Source: Rhyzopertha dominica
Lineage: Eukaryota > Arthropoda > Insecta > Coleoptera > Bostrichidae
DNA length: 64,000 nucleotides
NCBI GenBank assembly: GCA_025024175.1
Contig: QCXZ01000041.1
Span: 45,441,786 to 45,505,785 of the forward strand
Direction of reading: 5' to 3'
The notes under the pieces were generated by a model. The model did not search any database. It saw only the letters and a program-made list of their open reading frames with translations, and had not been told where the DNA came from. Shown here piece after piece: positions 10,895 to 21,609 of the stretch; position 1 is the stretch's first letter, and each line of letters starts with the position of its first letter. A program made the position numbers and the translations under genes.

Positions 10895-12100
10895 TTTCAA
10901 CAAAAGCGAGGTCAGACTGATAGGCCGTGTATATTTATTCAATTCAGTTACTCGCAGTCATTAGTCCAGGTAGCTTGCACCAAAAACATGGCATTTGCAA
11001 GTTCAACATGTTACTGTACAAGAAGAAAACTTATGTGGTGTTTTTACATTGATGATCTTATCGTCCTAGCCAAACTGATATATTAAGACATTACCTTACA
11101 CTTAAAATTTATCTGCAAAAGTTCGATGGGTAAATGGGCTCGCTAAATCGGCACACAATAGGACAGACTATTGCTATTTTTACTAGTACTACTACTTTGT
11201 GTGTTAAAGCAAAGAAATCTTGAGTTAATTCAAATAAAGAAGATACAAAAGATACTACCTAAACTACAAATATAATTTATTATTTTTTATGTATTTAATT
11301 GCAGTTATAGTAATCCCACAAGGCTTACAACCGTTGTTAAGTTTGTCAACAAGCCATAAAATACGAGAGCAAACCAGATATTGGCACGAGCAACTCACGG
11401 TTATAGTACGATTGGTGGTAGTCCATATTTGCATACTGTGTGTACTTCCGGTCAACAGTAACATCTATTACGAATTGCATATTATTCGTGTTTGCAAACT
11501 CGAGTAATAATAGTTTGAATTCTCTACCTACGGAGTGACAATTATATAGATCGGCTGGAACAAACGGAAGATAAACGACGCANTACGATAAGGAAATAAA
11601 TAATAATCTGGCAATGAAGGGTTACATTGTTCAGGAACAAATTTATTCAGCTTACTAATTAAACTTACAAACTGTACATTCTATTCTATTCATATTTTGA
11701 AGCTAAACGGTATTATTCGCAAAGTTCCTAAGAAATACTGCTACAGCATGCTATTAAACTTTTAGCAAAGCGCTTTAAAGTGGAAGAATTTAATTTTCTG
11801 CATGAGCACCATAATTCGGCATACCCCTAAAATGAAATAAAGCAAAAGTCATGCTGTAGACATCAAAACTGGAAGCAGCAAGAACAGAGGTGTTAGTCAA
11901 ACAGATATTTGCATGAATGAATTAAACTTTATTGAAATAAGCATATATGTGCCATTTTTGGATGCTTTAGTAACAGTTTTGTTTTATGTGGAAAGTAAGT
12001 GCAATATTGTTTTTCGGTTTTTTACACATTTTCAGTGCTAGATAAAAAGTAAACGAAATCCCTATGCAAAGAAATATCCCTAAAATATCAAATGATATGT
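10895..12100. other. No confidently assigned element
   Basis: A block at 10990-11150 (plus) reads CFYIDDLIVLAK followed in shifted frames by LRHYLTLKIYLQKF and WVNGLAKS. This hints at a DIRS- or Gypsy-like reverse transcriptase but is too short to classify. The rest is AT-rich without signal. Confidence 0.3.
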
Positions 12101-12106
12101 TTTCCG

Positions 12107-12550
12107 AAAAAAAAGGCTCTACTATAAAGGACTGACGAAGAATTAATAACCTGTCGCTTCAATCACACTTGTATTTTTCGTCAAAAAGAGAACCTCAAAA
12201 AATCGCCTGAAACGAAATATTGAAAGTAACGAACAAACTTGACAAAAGAAAATTACAAAATAGCCTTCCATTTACCACCCAACTGATAATTTCCACTATT
12301 TTTATTAAATTTCTATGGCTTTTATTATTAGATGCTTGTAATAATGTTTTTCCCTGTAAAATTTTTGTTTTATCAAAGTCAGTCATGTGTTTAGTTAAAA
12401 ATCGGTCTTCAGCTGTGGAAGATTTATCTAGTAGTAGTACATTCCAGTGGCACGTATGTGTTCTTTCAAACGCTTCTCTACTTTTTTTTTAGTCTCACCG
12501 GTGTTATAATTGCCGTAAGAGCAATTTATTTTGTAAACACACAACTAGCA
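12107..12550 (-). pseudogene. Penelope-like element family 1, copy B (3' end only)
   Basis: Sense is minus. From its 3' end it has the hammerhead region, a shortened untranslated region (about 120 bp deleted relative to copies A and C) and the GIY-YIG remnant with DFDKTKILQGKTLL, KRLKEHIRATG and CSYGNYNTGE. The GIY-YIG 'YIG' position reads YNTG. It is truncated at about 12550, and the 3' end of copy C begins within about 30 bp, so B and C are in direct tandem. Confidence 0.75.
12150..12188 (-). ncRNA. Penelope-type hammerhead motif, copy B (decayed)
   Basis: On the minus strand it reads UUUGACGA, AAAUACAAGUGUGAUU and GAAGCGAC. UGACGA fits the CUGANGA core. The GAAA box has become GAAG, so it is probably inactive. 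Confidence 0.45.
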
Positions 12551-12576
12551 GCTTTAATAAAAAAATTAGATAATAC

Positions 12577-13765
12577 ATTCTCAGAAAAATCGCTGTCTCT
12601 TGAAAACACTGACAAAAAATTATAAGTCTGACGTTTCGGTTACACCTGTACTCTTTATCAAAGGCGAAGAACCTCAAAATTTGCCTGACACAAGTTCAAA
12701 CAAAATTTTGAAAGTAAATAAACAAATCACCAAGGAAGCGAGACATCATAGAAACAACGTGCCAACCTGATAGAAAAGAACCTAGCGACGAAAATGAACT
12801 ACCTACCTACTAGATATACACGAACTACTTGATAAAAGTTAACTACAAAATAGCCTTCCACATGTCACCTAACTCATAATTTCCACAATCCCTATTAAAA
12901 TTATTAGTATTTCTACCAATTTCTNTAGCTTCTTTTATTAGACGTTTGTGATAATATTATTCTCTATGTAAAATTTTTGTTTTATCAAAGTCATTCATGT
13001 GTTTANTCAAATATGAGTGTTCAGCTACGGAAGATTTATCTATATGTTGCAGCCTAGTAGCACGTATGTGTTCTTTCAAACACGTACCTTCTTTTCTTTT
13101 ANTTTGACCTAAGTAACACTTGCCGTAGGAACAAGTAATTTTGTAAACACCTTCACTCTCTAAATGTACTTTGTCTTTAGTAGAATTTAAAATTTTATCT
13201 AAATTATTATATGTATACAACAACTAAAATATCGTGTTTTCTAAGCATCCTCTTTAATTTTTCCGAAAGGCCTTGTACATAAGGCAAACTCAACTTCAAT
13301 TTACTTTGTCCTGGCTGAGAATTTACTTGATTTGAATGAGCACTTTTATTAAAAACTGACCAAATATTCTTATTGCTATAACCATTTCTCACTAGCGCTG
13401 ATTTAAGATGATATATTTCTTTTTGTAAAGAACTTTCGTCTGATATCCTGTGTGCTCTAACAAATAACGTCCTTATATAAGACCATTCTTTTGAGAGGGA
13501 GGGTGGTGAGATGTGGCACGTAAATATATGTCTGTGTGTGTTGGTTTTCTGTAAATCTTGTGTCCTGACTGTCCAGTGTTTGTTCTGTAAATTTGGATAT
13601 CCATACCGTGGGGCCAAATAACAAACGTGTCATCTACGTATACATACCTATACCAACATTTTGGCTTAAACTGAAAGCGGTTTATCGCTACCTGTTCAAA
13701 ATTTTCCATAAACAAATTGGCTACTACAGGACTTAGAGGTGAATCCATTGCGCAACCTCGTGTTT
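12577..13765 (-). pseudogene. Penelope-like element family 1, copy C: reverse transcriptase C-terminus plus GIY-YIG endonuclease
   Basis: Sense is minus, and it is the longest copy of this family. From the 5' side the RT piece (13473-13748) reads SPLSPVVANLFMENFEQ, the catalytic YVDDTFVIWPHG and YRKPTHTD, all hallmark Penelope RT blocks. The inter-domain linker follows at 13207-13617. The GIY-YIG domain (12957-13223) begins GVYKITCSYGKCYLGQ, with the catalytic Arg/His region LKEHIRATRL and then AEHSYL.KHMNDFDKTKIL. The domain is normally the target-nicking endonuclease. The N-terminal half of the RT is missing and frames are broken. The 3' region 12577-12925 holds a hammerhead and aligns with copies A and B. 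Confidence 0.9.
12629..12668 (-). ncRNA. Penelope-type hammerhead motif, copy C
   Basis: On the minus strand it reads UUUGAUAA, a loop segment ending AGGUGUAAC, then CGAAACGUC. Position and sequence agree with copies A and B. Penelope-like elements are known to carry hammerheads in their terminal repeats (Cervera and de la Pena), so this supports the family call even though stem II is weak. Confidence 0.5.
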
Positions 13766-13769
13766 AATA

Positions 13770-15714
13770 AAAAATAACCTATAAATTTAAATATCCTATT
13801 ATAATGGTAAAAAAAGATTAGCAAATAAACTATGACTTGAGTAAACGCACCACTTGGATTTTAGCCTCCACTATTCACAAAAACTTGTCAAATAACCGCC
13901 AATACGTTACATTTTACTAAGTGACCAAAATATGTCGTTACCGTGGAGTTTTATTCATTTTTTTGTAGGTTGTGAATACTGCACACGTATCTTGATTCTT
14001 TTTTTTAATGAGCCTTCTAGTGTACTATTTTTAGAATGCAGTGTTATCCAAAACATGATATTTGATGGTAATTGCCACTCCTACTTAATTTGATCATCTT
14101 CAAGTCTGTGAAGCTATTTTAATTTGTAGTTGAAATGATTACAGTATAATACCTATAATACTTCACTACCTACTAGTAAGCTAAATAATTCATATAGATA
14201 TGAAAGGTAGATAAAAAACTCAAATCAAGAAATACAATACTTTTTGTTATTAAGCAAAGTTTGTTGAAATATAGCAGTTTCATCTTTTCTTGTTAGAACC
14301 TAGAATATGTCTTAAAACCAAGAAATTAAAACAAACTATTTAATCAGCAATCCCACGAAAATAGTGAAGTTTGTTTAGCATATTTACCCCCAATTTTGAT
14401 TTAAAAGCGATTTACAACTTCCTATTCCAAAGACGCGTTTCAACCAGCCCTATTGTACATCTGATAAAAAATGCCAGGCATACCCCATTTTTTTAGACCC
14501 GAACGCCCACGTTCCAAAATAATCTCACAAAACGCGCCGTTATTACTATAAAATCCCACACCGAACCCCCAGCCCGCACTGAAAATTTAATCCGCTGGCA
14601 TGCATAACTCCCCTATACGTTGGCCGTCGCAACCATCAGGTTCGTCGACCAGAAGCGAGACCTGCCTGCATTGTTTGGTGTTACATGCATTTCGCAGAAC
14701 AAACCGTCAAAAATAAGACTAGAAATTCAGGAATCTACATATACTCAATTTACGGGAGTTCGCTTGTGGGCACAATGGAGCTGAATGCAGGCAAACGATT
14801 CAGGCTCACTTCTTTTAAAGGATGGCTTGATTATTTTTATTTGTAAACCAAATCAAGCTACATAGTAACTTCTAAAGATTGAATGGTGCAACTTTTATGG
14901 AACATTTTGCAATGACTTACAAACACTTGGCTTGAATATTTCCACTTGGTACACTAAAGGTTAGTGGGAGTAAAGCCAAATGTTTAGTTTGAAGAAGGTT
15001 GTGAAAATAAGGCTAAAAATTGAAGTGGAAATAAAGACTACTATTAGTCTAAGTTAAAATAACTGTTCACTCATTGATAATATTAATAACAATATATTTG
15101 GTCAACAGCTGCTACCTATTATTGTCACATTTAAAAAAATCAGGCAGTAAAATGTCTCGTTCAATGGAATATATTGCGGGCAATTTTACCTCCAGTATCC
15201 TGAATATTTAAACGTTATAGTAGTAACCGTAGAAAAACATAATATAGGTACGCAACTTTGCATAAGCACAAGACTATCGCGTTAAATAAAATACGCAAGT
15301 AAAATTTTCTAACCGGTGTCCTCTCTAGATATTTCATTGGTATTGGAAAATAAAAGATTTGTTTATTGACAATTCTAGCTAAGCAACACGCATCCTGGTG
15401 TCGCTTTTTTGACAGCTATTCCAAGTAAGTGAACAAGTACGTGGATGTATGTGTTCGCGTTTTTCAGCTTTGTAAGTGTTTGTGCTATGTAATAGGACGT
15501 ATTTTTCATGAAGTTGCAGTTAATTTCGTGAAATTTATAAATATAATGGAATTTCCTAAAAAAAACCAAGTCAAAAATGTTTTGCTTTTGACATTGCATG
15601 AGTAATGGTAAATTATTGTATTTATAATTCTCTAAAATATCCCATTGCAAAACAGCAAGGCAGAAGTAATGGGCTTGTATTTCCCTCCAAGTCCTGCCTT
15701 GTAAGTATACTTAT
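13770..15714. other. No recognisable gene or element
   Basis: There are no coding or transposon motifs. A G+C-richer patch at about 14440-14720 stands out from the AT-rich background and is a candidate for conserved non-coding DNA, but nothing identifies it. Confidence 0.45.
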
Positions 15715-16110
15715 TGTTGCGGAATCAGCGCCATCTGTGGACCGGAGTTGCAGTTGTGTAGATGCGGCGTAATAGGACACTGCAAGTAGTGATCCTAGCC
15801 ACAGAGAGATGGCAGGTAATGTTGATAGCCTCCAGAGAATTCTATCAATGGAACCTTCACCAAGCTTCGATAACGTCTGGAAGGTGTCGCTTCTGGGATT
15901 ATCGACGGAGAGAAAACGGGCAGTTCTGAATTGGAATAGCGGTTATCAAGCAAGCGAAAGACTTAGCGAAGTACGAGGCTTTGATGCTAGTTGTACAGTA
16001 CAGTGATTTAGTGAAGTAGTAGTCTTAAAACAATACTGTTTTGAATTAGTTATGTTTAGTCTTAATGTATTTAATTAGTGTTTTAAAATAAATAGAAGTT
16101 TGTCGTAACA
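15715..16110 (+). mobile_element. Possible solo LTR
   Basis: The segment starts TGTTGCG and ends CGTAACA, so the termini are inverted (TGTT...AACA) as in retroviral-type LTRs. AATAAA lies near the end (about 16087). It is richer in G+C than its flanks. The flanking 4-mers (TTAT and ATAT) do not match, so a target duplication is not confirmed. A 65-codon frame inside (15809-16006) has no recognised motif. Confidence 0.3.
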
Positions 16111-16377
16111 ATATGTTACATGTGAAACATGTGTGTGTACCTGTAATTGAGAATTCCCGAGAATTTGCTTACAGTGTCAACGTCTGCAATCATAGCAACA
16201 CAAACACTGTCATTCTAGTATCATTATTTTTTATACCGCCCTGATTAGGATCAGCATTTAAAAGGGCTTGACCTAAACAATCTAAAGTTTGAATCGTGAA
16301 TAACTGTACTACTAAAATTGATTATTTTGGTAACAGTATTTGTTCGTGCCACTAACGCTGGCGCGATTTCATACATT

Positions 16378-16560
16378 TTATTTGGATTTCTTGTACCGAT
16401 ATTTCTTGCTCCGCAAAAAGAGGACATACATTAGTAGCGACACCAGAACAGGTAGAATATGANTTCGCGACGTGAAATACACACGCAAATAATTGAGATC
16501 GCGATGCTGCGTTGTGAAGTGATGCAATCCTTCAATCCATTCCTTTGATTCCATATCCAC
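16378..16560 (-). other. Unassigned minus-strand frame with one hydrophobic segment
   Basis: About 60 codons open without an ATG at its edge. It has a possible membrane segment ILPVLVSLLMYVLFL followed by a basic tail RSKKYRYKKSK and a stop, and is preceded by an AG acceptor-like site at about 16566-16570. It could be a last exon of a small membrane protein or a chance frame. I do not recognise a family. Confidence 0.2.
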
Positions 16561-16599
16561 GGTCTAACAACAACGCTTTGCCGACACCGGAGTAAGATC

Positions 16600-17320
16600 G
16601 TTAAGGTGAGTTTAGTTACATAGTTTTTATTTGTTTTTGCACTGGTCCTTCGCGCCTACAGTATTATTAACAATATCTAAGGGTATCTTGACTATTTTAT
16701 GAATATTTTAAGGATTAACGGCTATGGATTATAATTGATGACCGTGGTTTGTCTCTTTCACATATGATTTTGTTGAAACCATACATAAAATTAAAATTAA
16801 AAAGACCATTAAATTTGAAATTCAAATTTTGAATACTTTTCCCAATCAAAGCTTTCAATGGCCTCACAATGTGGTTACAATGAAAGAAATAGTACATAAA
16901 ACAAACCAGGTACGTACTGACTGCCAAATTGGAAGATTGACTTATCTGCACTTTATCATTATAAATGACCAAAATCAATGTTTTGTTGAACGAGGGCAAC
17001 CCCGAATAAGAGTTTGGCGTTTCAGATGATCAGCGATTAATCAAAGACTGTAGGTTCGGGGAATTCCCCCCAAAACCCCATATCATCATTTAGGGTAGTA
17101 AAAATATAAGGCATAATAACTGATCTTGTTTGTTAAAAATGCGTATTGTTTGTGCTCTGTATTTCATTGTTGTTTCCTTTGATGCAAAAACCGAGCGGCA
17201 AGGAAATATAATTAATTGAGAATTTATTTTAAACATATGCATTTGTTAATAATAACTCTATGTCTGCATAAAATATAAATATTACAGCACTCTGTTTATT
17301 ATAATATTCGTTTTCTTAAG
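16600..17320. other. No recognisable gene or element
   Basis: AT-rich, without splice-bounded frames or repeats that I can match elsewhere in the window. Confidence 0.5.
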
Positions 17321-17329
17321 TTCCTACTT

Positions 17330-17580
17330 TAAAGGGAATGAATAATATTACACTGCCCCCGCAGAAAACGAAGCTCGATTGTAGAGGCATAATATGTAAT
17401 TAAGTTCGTTTCAAGAGTTATAAAAGAATTCCTAAAAGCCAAAAAGGGCCTTGAGGCCCAAGATATTAATTTGTAGATCAATAAGGAATGGTGTGCATTC
17501 AAATAACTTACGCCAGAAAATAAAGCGCTTTTAGCCAAATTTAGATGACAAGAACAGACTAAAAAAAGGTGCTTCATATT
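17330..17580 (-). pseudogene. Possible LINE ORF2 C-terminal remnant
   Basis: The minus-strand frame contains NLAKSALFSGVSYLN, similar to the 'A+.SLFY.G+..+N.LP' block found near the end of Jockey/CR1-type ORF2 proteins. No RT core is attached and the rest of the frame is not diagnostic. Confidence 0.25.
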
Positions 17581-18135
17581 AGCTCTGGAAGTGTTTGTTA
17601 AATGTATTGAAATCCTGGTATTATCATTAGCCCTAGTTTAATTATTTTTACTTTTCTTTCAGTTCATGTTCATGTTCTATAGTTTTACTATACACGTACT
17701 CTTTTTACTGTACATGGTTATTAAAAAAGATACATCCAATTTAATTAATTCCTATTTTAATAAAGTATAACTTGGATATGAACAACTTATACAGTACATG
17801 TTGTAAATGTTCAATGTGTCCTTTGCTGTCATAGTCAAACTCGCCCGACATGTGAGAATGCCTGTCTTGTGTCAAACCAATGACATATGCCTTTCCGAAA
17901 TAATGGTTCAATTCAGAATCGGAGATGAAATGCCCGCTTTACTGTAACTGCCAATTCACTTATTTTAAACTGAGAGCAACCATCTTGCTCACTACAGTTA
18001 CTAGATAGCACAAGTTATCTCTGTTATTCACCCGCCCAGGTTGAACTTTTGGAACCTCTTTTTTGATTTATACTATGTAGACTTACTGGTAGATGATTCC
18101 GGGTTACTTGATCTTAGTTGTGGCGGTTTCCTCCT

Positions 18136-18209
18136 CGCTGACGTTTCACCCACTGCTGTGGTGAGCATCTTCAGAGATGCTCGTTACATCAATGGGCGAA
18201 ACGTCAGCG
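18136..18209. repeat. Hammerhead palindrome (34-bp arms, 6-bp centre)
   Basis: Arms 18136-18169 and 18176-18209 are inverted copies around TTCAGA. Both carry GAAACGTCAGCG at their outer ends. On the minus strand CUGAAGA starts at the centre, followed by stem II (CACCAC...GTGGGT) and GAAACGUC, a complete hammerhead order. The plus-strand arm has CAGAGA in place of the CUGANGA core and is probably dead. This is typical of facing Penelope terminal repeats. Confidence 0.7.
18139..18174 (-). ncRNA. Hammerhead ribozyme motif
   Basis: On the minus strand it reads CUGAAGA, then a stem II formed by CACC.AC and GTGGGTG around AGCA, then GAAACGUC with the ACGU palindrome. CUGAAGA fits the CUGANGA consensus. 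Confidence 0.6.
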
Positions 18210-18332
18210 ATGAGTACACCTGCAAGTACGGACACCGGATGTGAAAGCCTTATTCACTATACTTTGACTATTTATATTATAGATAGTCAGCTATGTGCTT
18301 AAAAATATAGNGCCTGTACGCGGGAATACGAA

Positions 18333-18492
18333 GGCTGAAGCCCTCAGTGCCATCATCAGTACATCAGTCCGCCCGCCGGCGCCGCGGTTATAGGCGACGG
18401 TCTACCCTGGTCGGTTTATTCTGTGCCCCTGACTGATGAGCCTCAACAGGGCGAAACTAGTCATAGGGTGAGAGTGGACTGGCCATATATCT
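18333..18492 (+). repeat. Half-copy of the 2751-3036 hammerhead repeat
   Basis: It shares CCCTCAGYGCCATC, GCGGTTAWAGGCGAC, TTATTCTGT, CTGATGA, AGGGCGAAAC and GAGTGGAYTG with the 2640-3036 region. Only one arm is present. It is flanked by unrelated AT-rich sequence. Confidence 0.8.
18424..18469 (+). ncRNA. Hammerhead ribozyme motif, core intact
   Basis: CTGATGA is at 18433-18439, stem II GCCT...AGGGC, GAAA at 18453-18456, then CTAGTC with the ACTAGT palindrome and an NUH cleavage site (GUC). Stem I pairs CCCT (upstream) with AGGG (downstream). An outer TGGTC/GGCCA helix lies beyond an internal loop. All catalytic core positions are present. Confidence 0.8.
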
Positions 18493-19091
18493 TCAATATA
18501 GAGCCTGTCTTGGGGAGGGGTATTTTATCGACTATTACGGAGCCTTCGACAGATTAACGAGCCGGGAAGTAGATCGCATGACGTCAAAACAGTAGCCGAT
18601 ATCGTTGCATAGCGGTAAAGGGGAAATTTGGGTCATTCTGTTCTCAAAATCCTAGGAAATCCGACACATACGAAAAAACTTGCTGGAACAAAAATGCGGA
18701 GAATACAATTTGCTGTAAAAAAAGTCCGGGACGCCATATATGTATGTATCTGCATTTATTTAGGCAGCGCGTAGCGTTTAAAATGACGCCTGCTTTAGGC
18801 AAAAGCGAAGGGAATGTTTTAATTTACCCAACCACAACCCAACCCCTACTCCCCTCTTACGTTTCAGCTTTGCAACCTTTTAATATAAGGGTAGTTTATT
18901 ATCTTACAAAAATACTCCGACCCGACAATTATTGTCTGCTATCAAGCTAAAAAAGCATGTTCCAACTTCTCTCATAATCCTCTAAAGTTTCAGCACCACA
19001 ACCCTTAATAGATTGCTTGATGTGTGCTATGCACATTATGTGTATTGAACATTCAGAAACTGTCGAATTACAGTTATATTGTAAGTAATAA

Positions 19092-19238
19092 TTTAGATAG
19101 CAATGCCATCTGTCAGCATCACACTGACATGATGACAAAGCTACCTAGCTGCCTTAGGAAGTAGTACCCGTTAAGGCAGCTAGTTGGCTTTGTCATAATG
19201 TCAGTGTAATGCTGACAGATGGCATTGCCATCTAAATT
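19092..19238. repeat. Foldback element, arms of about 65 bp
   Basis: It starts ATTTAGATAGCAATGCCATC and ends with its near-complement GATGGCATTGCCATCTAAAT. The arms meet at a centre of about 13 bp (19158-19170). The arm sequence with AAGGCAGCTAG recurs next to the hammerhead repeat at 6080-6127, so foldback and hammerhead belong to one composite repeat. Confidence 0.8.
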
Positions 19239-19292
19239 CTTACTAACATCATACCATTGCTTTGCTATATGGGCAAAACCAGTGCTGTCTGC

Positions 19293-19986
19293 TAAAGGTG
19301 GGCATTTCGATTTTTTTTCGGTGAGTCAGTTCACTGCATCTGCTTCTTTGAACTGAGCTGACTCAGTGAGTCGGCTCAAAAGAGCTGCAAGATCCCTACG
19401 GTCGCGGTCATATGAATATCGTCACGGCTCTCTATCAGTCTCTATTTGATTTAGATCTCTCGTATCCGAGACGTACTTAAAGTCTGGATTTACATATTTG
19501 TTTTTGTTGGACAAGCCAAATTATCAAATTTAAAATTAAAACCGGAAGTAAACTTGATAACTCCTTCGTCTGTCCAGCAACAAAGTGGAAGAAACAATAT
19601 TTTTGAATCTGATATATTTTTGTGAATTGTAGAGTTGTGTTTTTGTAGTTGTTTGCATAATGATGTTTTATTTTTTGTTTCATACTACCTTTGTTGCAAA
19701 CCCATATATTTACGTTCGTTAAAACGTCGACTTTCAGTTATTAATTACCTGGCTCATGTCGTTTACATAGACTTTGTAACTATGTAACAGTATACCTACT
19801 TAACATGTTGGGAAAAAGAACGGATAGCTGCGTTCAGTTGTCACGTTGTCAGGCAACTCGGCAATTCAGTTCAGTTCGGCGCTGAGCCGGATAGCTGCAT
19901 CTACTGAAATAAGTGAGCTGCCTCAACAGCTCTTTTGAAAGAGTCGGCTCTTCGATGCAGCTCACTCCTGAGTGACACATCTCGTT
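19293..19986. mobile_element. 694-bp insertion splitting the hammerhead repeat
   Basis: The insertion is flanked by TGTCTGC at 19286-19292 and at 19987-19993, as expected of a 7-8 bp target duplication. Removing it restores the repeat seen at 5961-6127 and 31082-31200. Both ends contain many copies of GAGTCGGCTC/GAGCTGACTC-like motifs (19330-19380 and 19905-19965), like subterminal repeats of a non-autonomous hAT element. Its tips are not clear inverted repeats, so the superfamily is provisional. Confidence 0.6.
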
Positions 19987-19987
19987 T

Positions 19988-20067
19988 GTCTGCACTAGAC
20001 CTAAACTGCACTGATGAGCTGTAATGACAGCGAAATAGATCTATCTGCAGTTGGTTGTGGTGCAGAC
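19988..20067 (+). ncRNA. Hammerhead ribozyme, complete core and extended stem I
   Basis: Inner stem I is AACTGCA (20004-20010) with TGCAGTT (20046-20052), 7 perfect pairs. CTGATGA is at 20011-20017. Stem II is GCTGT-AATG-ACAGC (20018-20031), 5 perfect pairs. GAAA is at 20032-20035. Stem III is the palindrome TAGATCTA (20036-20043), then U and the cleavage-site C (20044-20045). An outer helix GTCTGCAC (19988-19995) with GTGCAGAC (20060-20067) extends stem I across an internal loop. Every conserved core base is present, so this copy is predicted to self-cleave, possibly as a dimer because stem III has no usable loop. Confidence 0.9.
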
Positions 20068-20188
20068 AGCACAGCATATACATGCATTTTACAGTTGTAT
20101 TGTTTATACTAAAAGATTATTTTTCTTCGGTGTGCATGCATTAAAGTAAAGCGTAGATGATACAGCTGAATGTTTTAAATACTTTATT

Positions 20189-20261
20189 ATGATGCGTATA
20201 TATTTTCAGACTATAAAGCTGCAAACTTGGACTATATAAAAGCAGTACTTGACCCGAAGCA
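20189..20261. repeat. Dispersed 70-bp repeat (copy 2)
   Basis: Matches 7789-7860, including TGATGCGTATATATTTTCAG at its start. Confidence 0.7.
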
Positions 20262-20269
20262 AAGCAAGC

Positions 20270-21510
20270 AGAGCATATGCCGCGAATTTATTAAATTTAA
20301 AATTAAATTGTGAGAGTGTAAAGATATTAACGATATCGGTCTCTATCGTAACTGCCTCTTTTTTAACAATTTATAGACAGCAGGAATAAACTATAATTTT
20401 CTTGAGCAAGTTGCTGTGGGACAATGTGGGAGATACGATAGTCGGGATTAAGCATCAAGCTCAATCAAGATGTACCTGATATATCAATTTGTAAAAAGCT
20501 GCCACGCCTTGGCGCCAAAAATCTTGTGACAGTAAGTCGCGGAGCACAAGAACATTTACACGAGCGTTTCATTGACACACTTGTAAATAACACGTGAACT
20601 CCCTTTGAATTTTCCGTCTTAAACAGCCGCGAATTTACTCGCCGGGGAGAAGCTCGGTTAACATAAACAGAAACGTCGCGGGGGGCGTTGGTGCAGAGCG
20701 CTCGCCGAACAAAAGAAAAACGGTCTCATCAGGAACCGCATTGTAAATGAAACGGACGGGATGTAATTTAATGAGAAAAGTACAATGTCTCGAAATGATA
20801 AGGAGAAACGGCGCAGATATAATTATTTCTTAGCATGTTTATTATCGAAGATAACGTGACTGGGAGCTTCTTGAGCGGCACAAAGACTGGCAGTAAAATA
20901 AATGTGAACGATGAGAAGGAGAAAAAGACAAAAGGGAACGGGACGGACCAAAATTACGGCGAATGTGGTGCGGTAAACTGTGAAGTAAAGGGCGTCGTAA
21001 TCGAATTTCGGGTGTATATATCTGGGAAATGAATGCTGGAAATGAGCAACCGCCGGATTATGTGCTGAAAGTCGTTTGCTGAAGGATAAAGATGTTAACG
21101 TAACAGCGTCGTTAACAACAAAATATACAGCTGCCACGTAGCAAATACTGTTCAACAAGGTTTTACGGTCGAATTCAGAACCGAAAACTTATACTAAGAG
21201 TAATTAATGGAACATATTTTACGCTAAATTTAAAATATTGTCGCTGTGTTGAAATTTACACCCGAGAATGCTTTTCCTTGTCAAAAATTAGTTTTTTAAT
21301 TCTTGGATGCTCAAACTATTTTTTTAATTACTACTTTTTAAAACGCCAATATAAAGGCATTCTTTTAAAAAAATACTTTTTTTATTTATTAAAAAGGACG
21401 GCAATGTAAAAATATTCTTGTTAGACAATATTTTTTATATATTTTATAATATAATATTTTATTTATATATATTTATATATTTTATATCATAAGCAAACGT
21501 TTTTAGCATG
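20270..21510. other. No gene recognised; G+C-richer unique patch
   Basis: 20270-21160 is richer in G+C than its neighbours and non-repetitive, with a 111-codon minus frame (20823-21158) lacking known motifs. 21340-21490 is AT low-complexity. The patch could be conserved non-coding DNA. Confidence 0.35.
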
Positions 21511-21511
21511 G

Positions 21512-21604
21512 TTAATATTGACGCCGAAGACGTTTTGCTTCGCGTTCCTTTTGTAGAAGTTGTTCAACTTTCTCTGGAGCTCTAAATCCACGGCGACGAG
21601 CCAT
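21512..21604 (-). CDS. Short frame of 30 codons, Arg/Lys/Glu-rich
   Basis: ATG to TAA on the minus strand. The peptide begins MARRRGFRAPEKVEQLL and ends REAKRLRRQY, amphipathic and highly charged. It is locally richer in G+C than the flanking AT-rich DNA. I recognise no family. It may be a fragment of a longer nucleic-acid-binding protein, a transposon relic or chance. Confidence 0.2.
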   Translation of the reverse strand: MARRRGFRAPEKVEQLLQKEREAKRLRRQY

Positions 21605-21609
21605 GATAT

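Noticed and set aside
10990..11150. YIDD-containing reverse transcriptase-like fragment
   Set aside because: Only one short block in broken frames; cannot separate DIRS, Gypsy or chance.
15809..16006. 65-codon frame as a gene
   Set aside because: No recognised motif, and it lies inside a candidate solo LTR.
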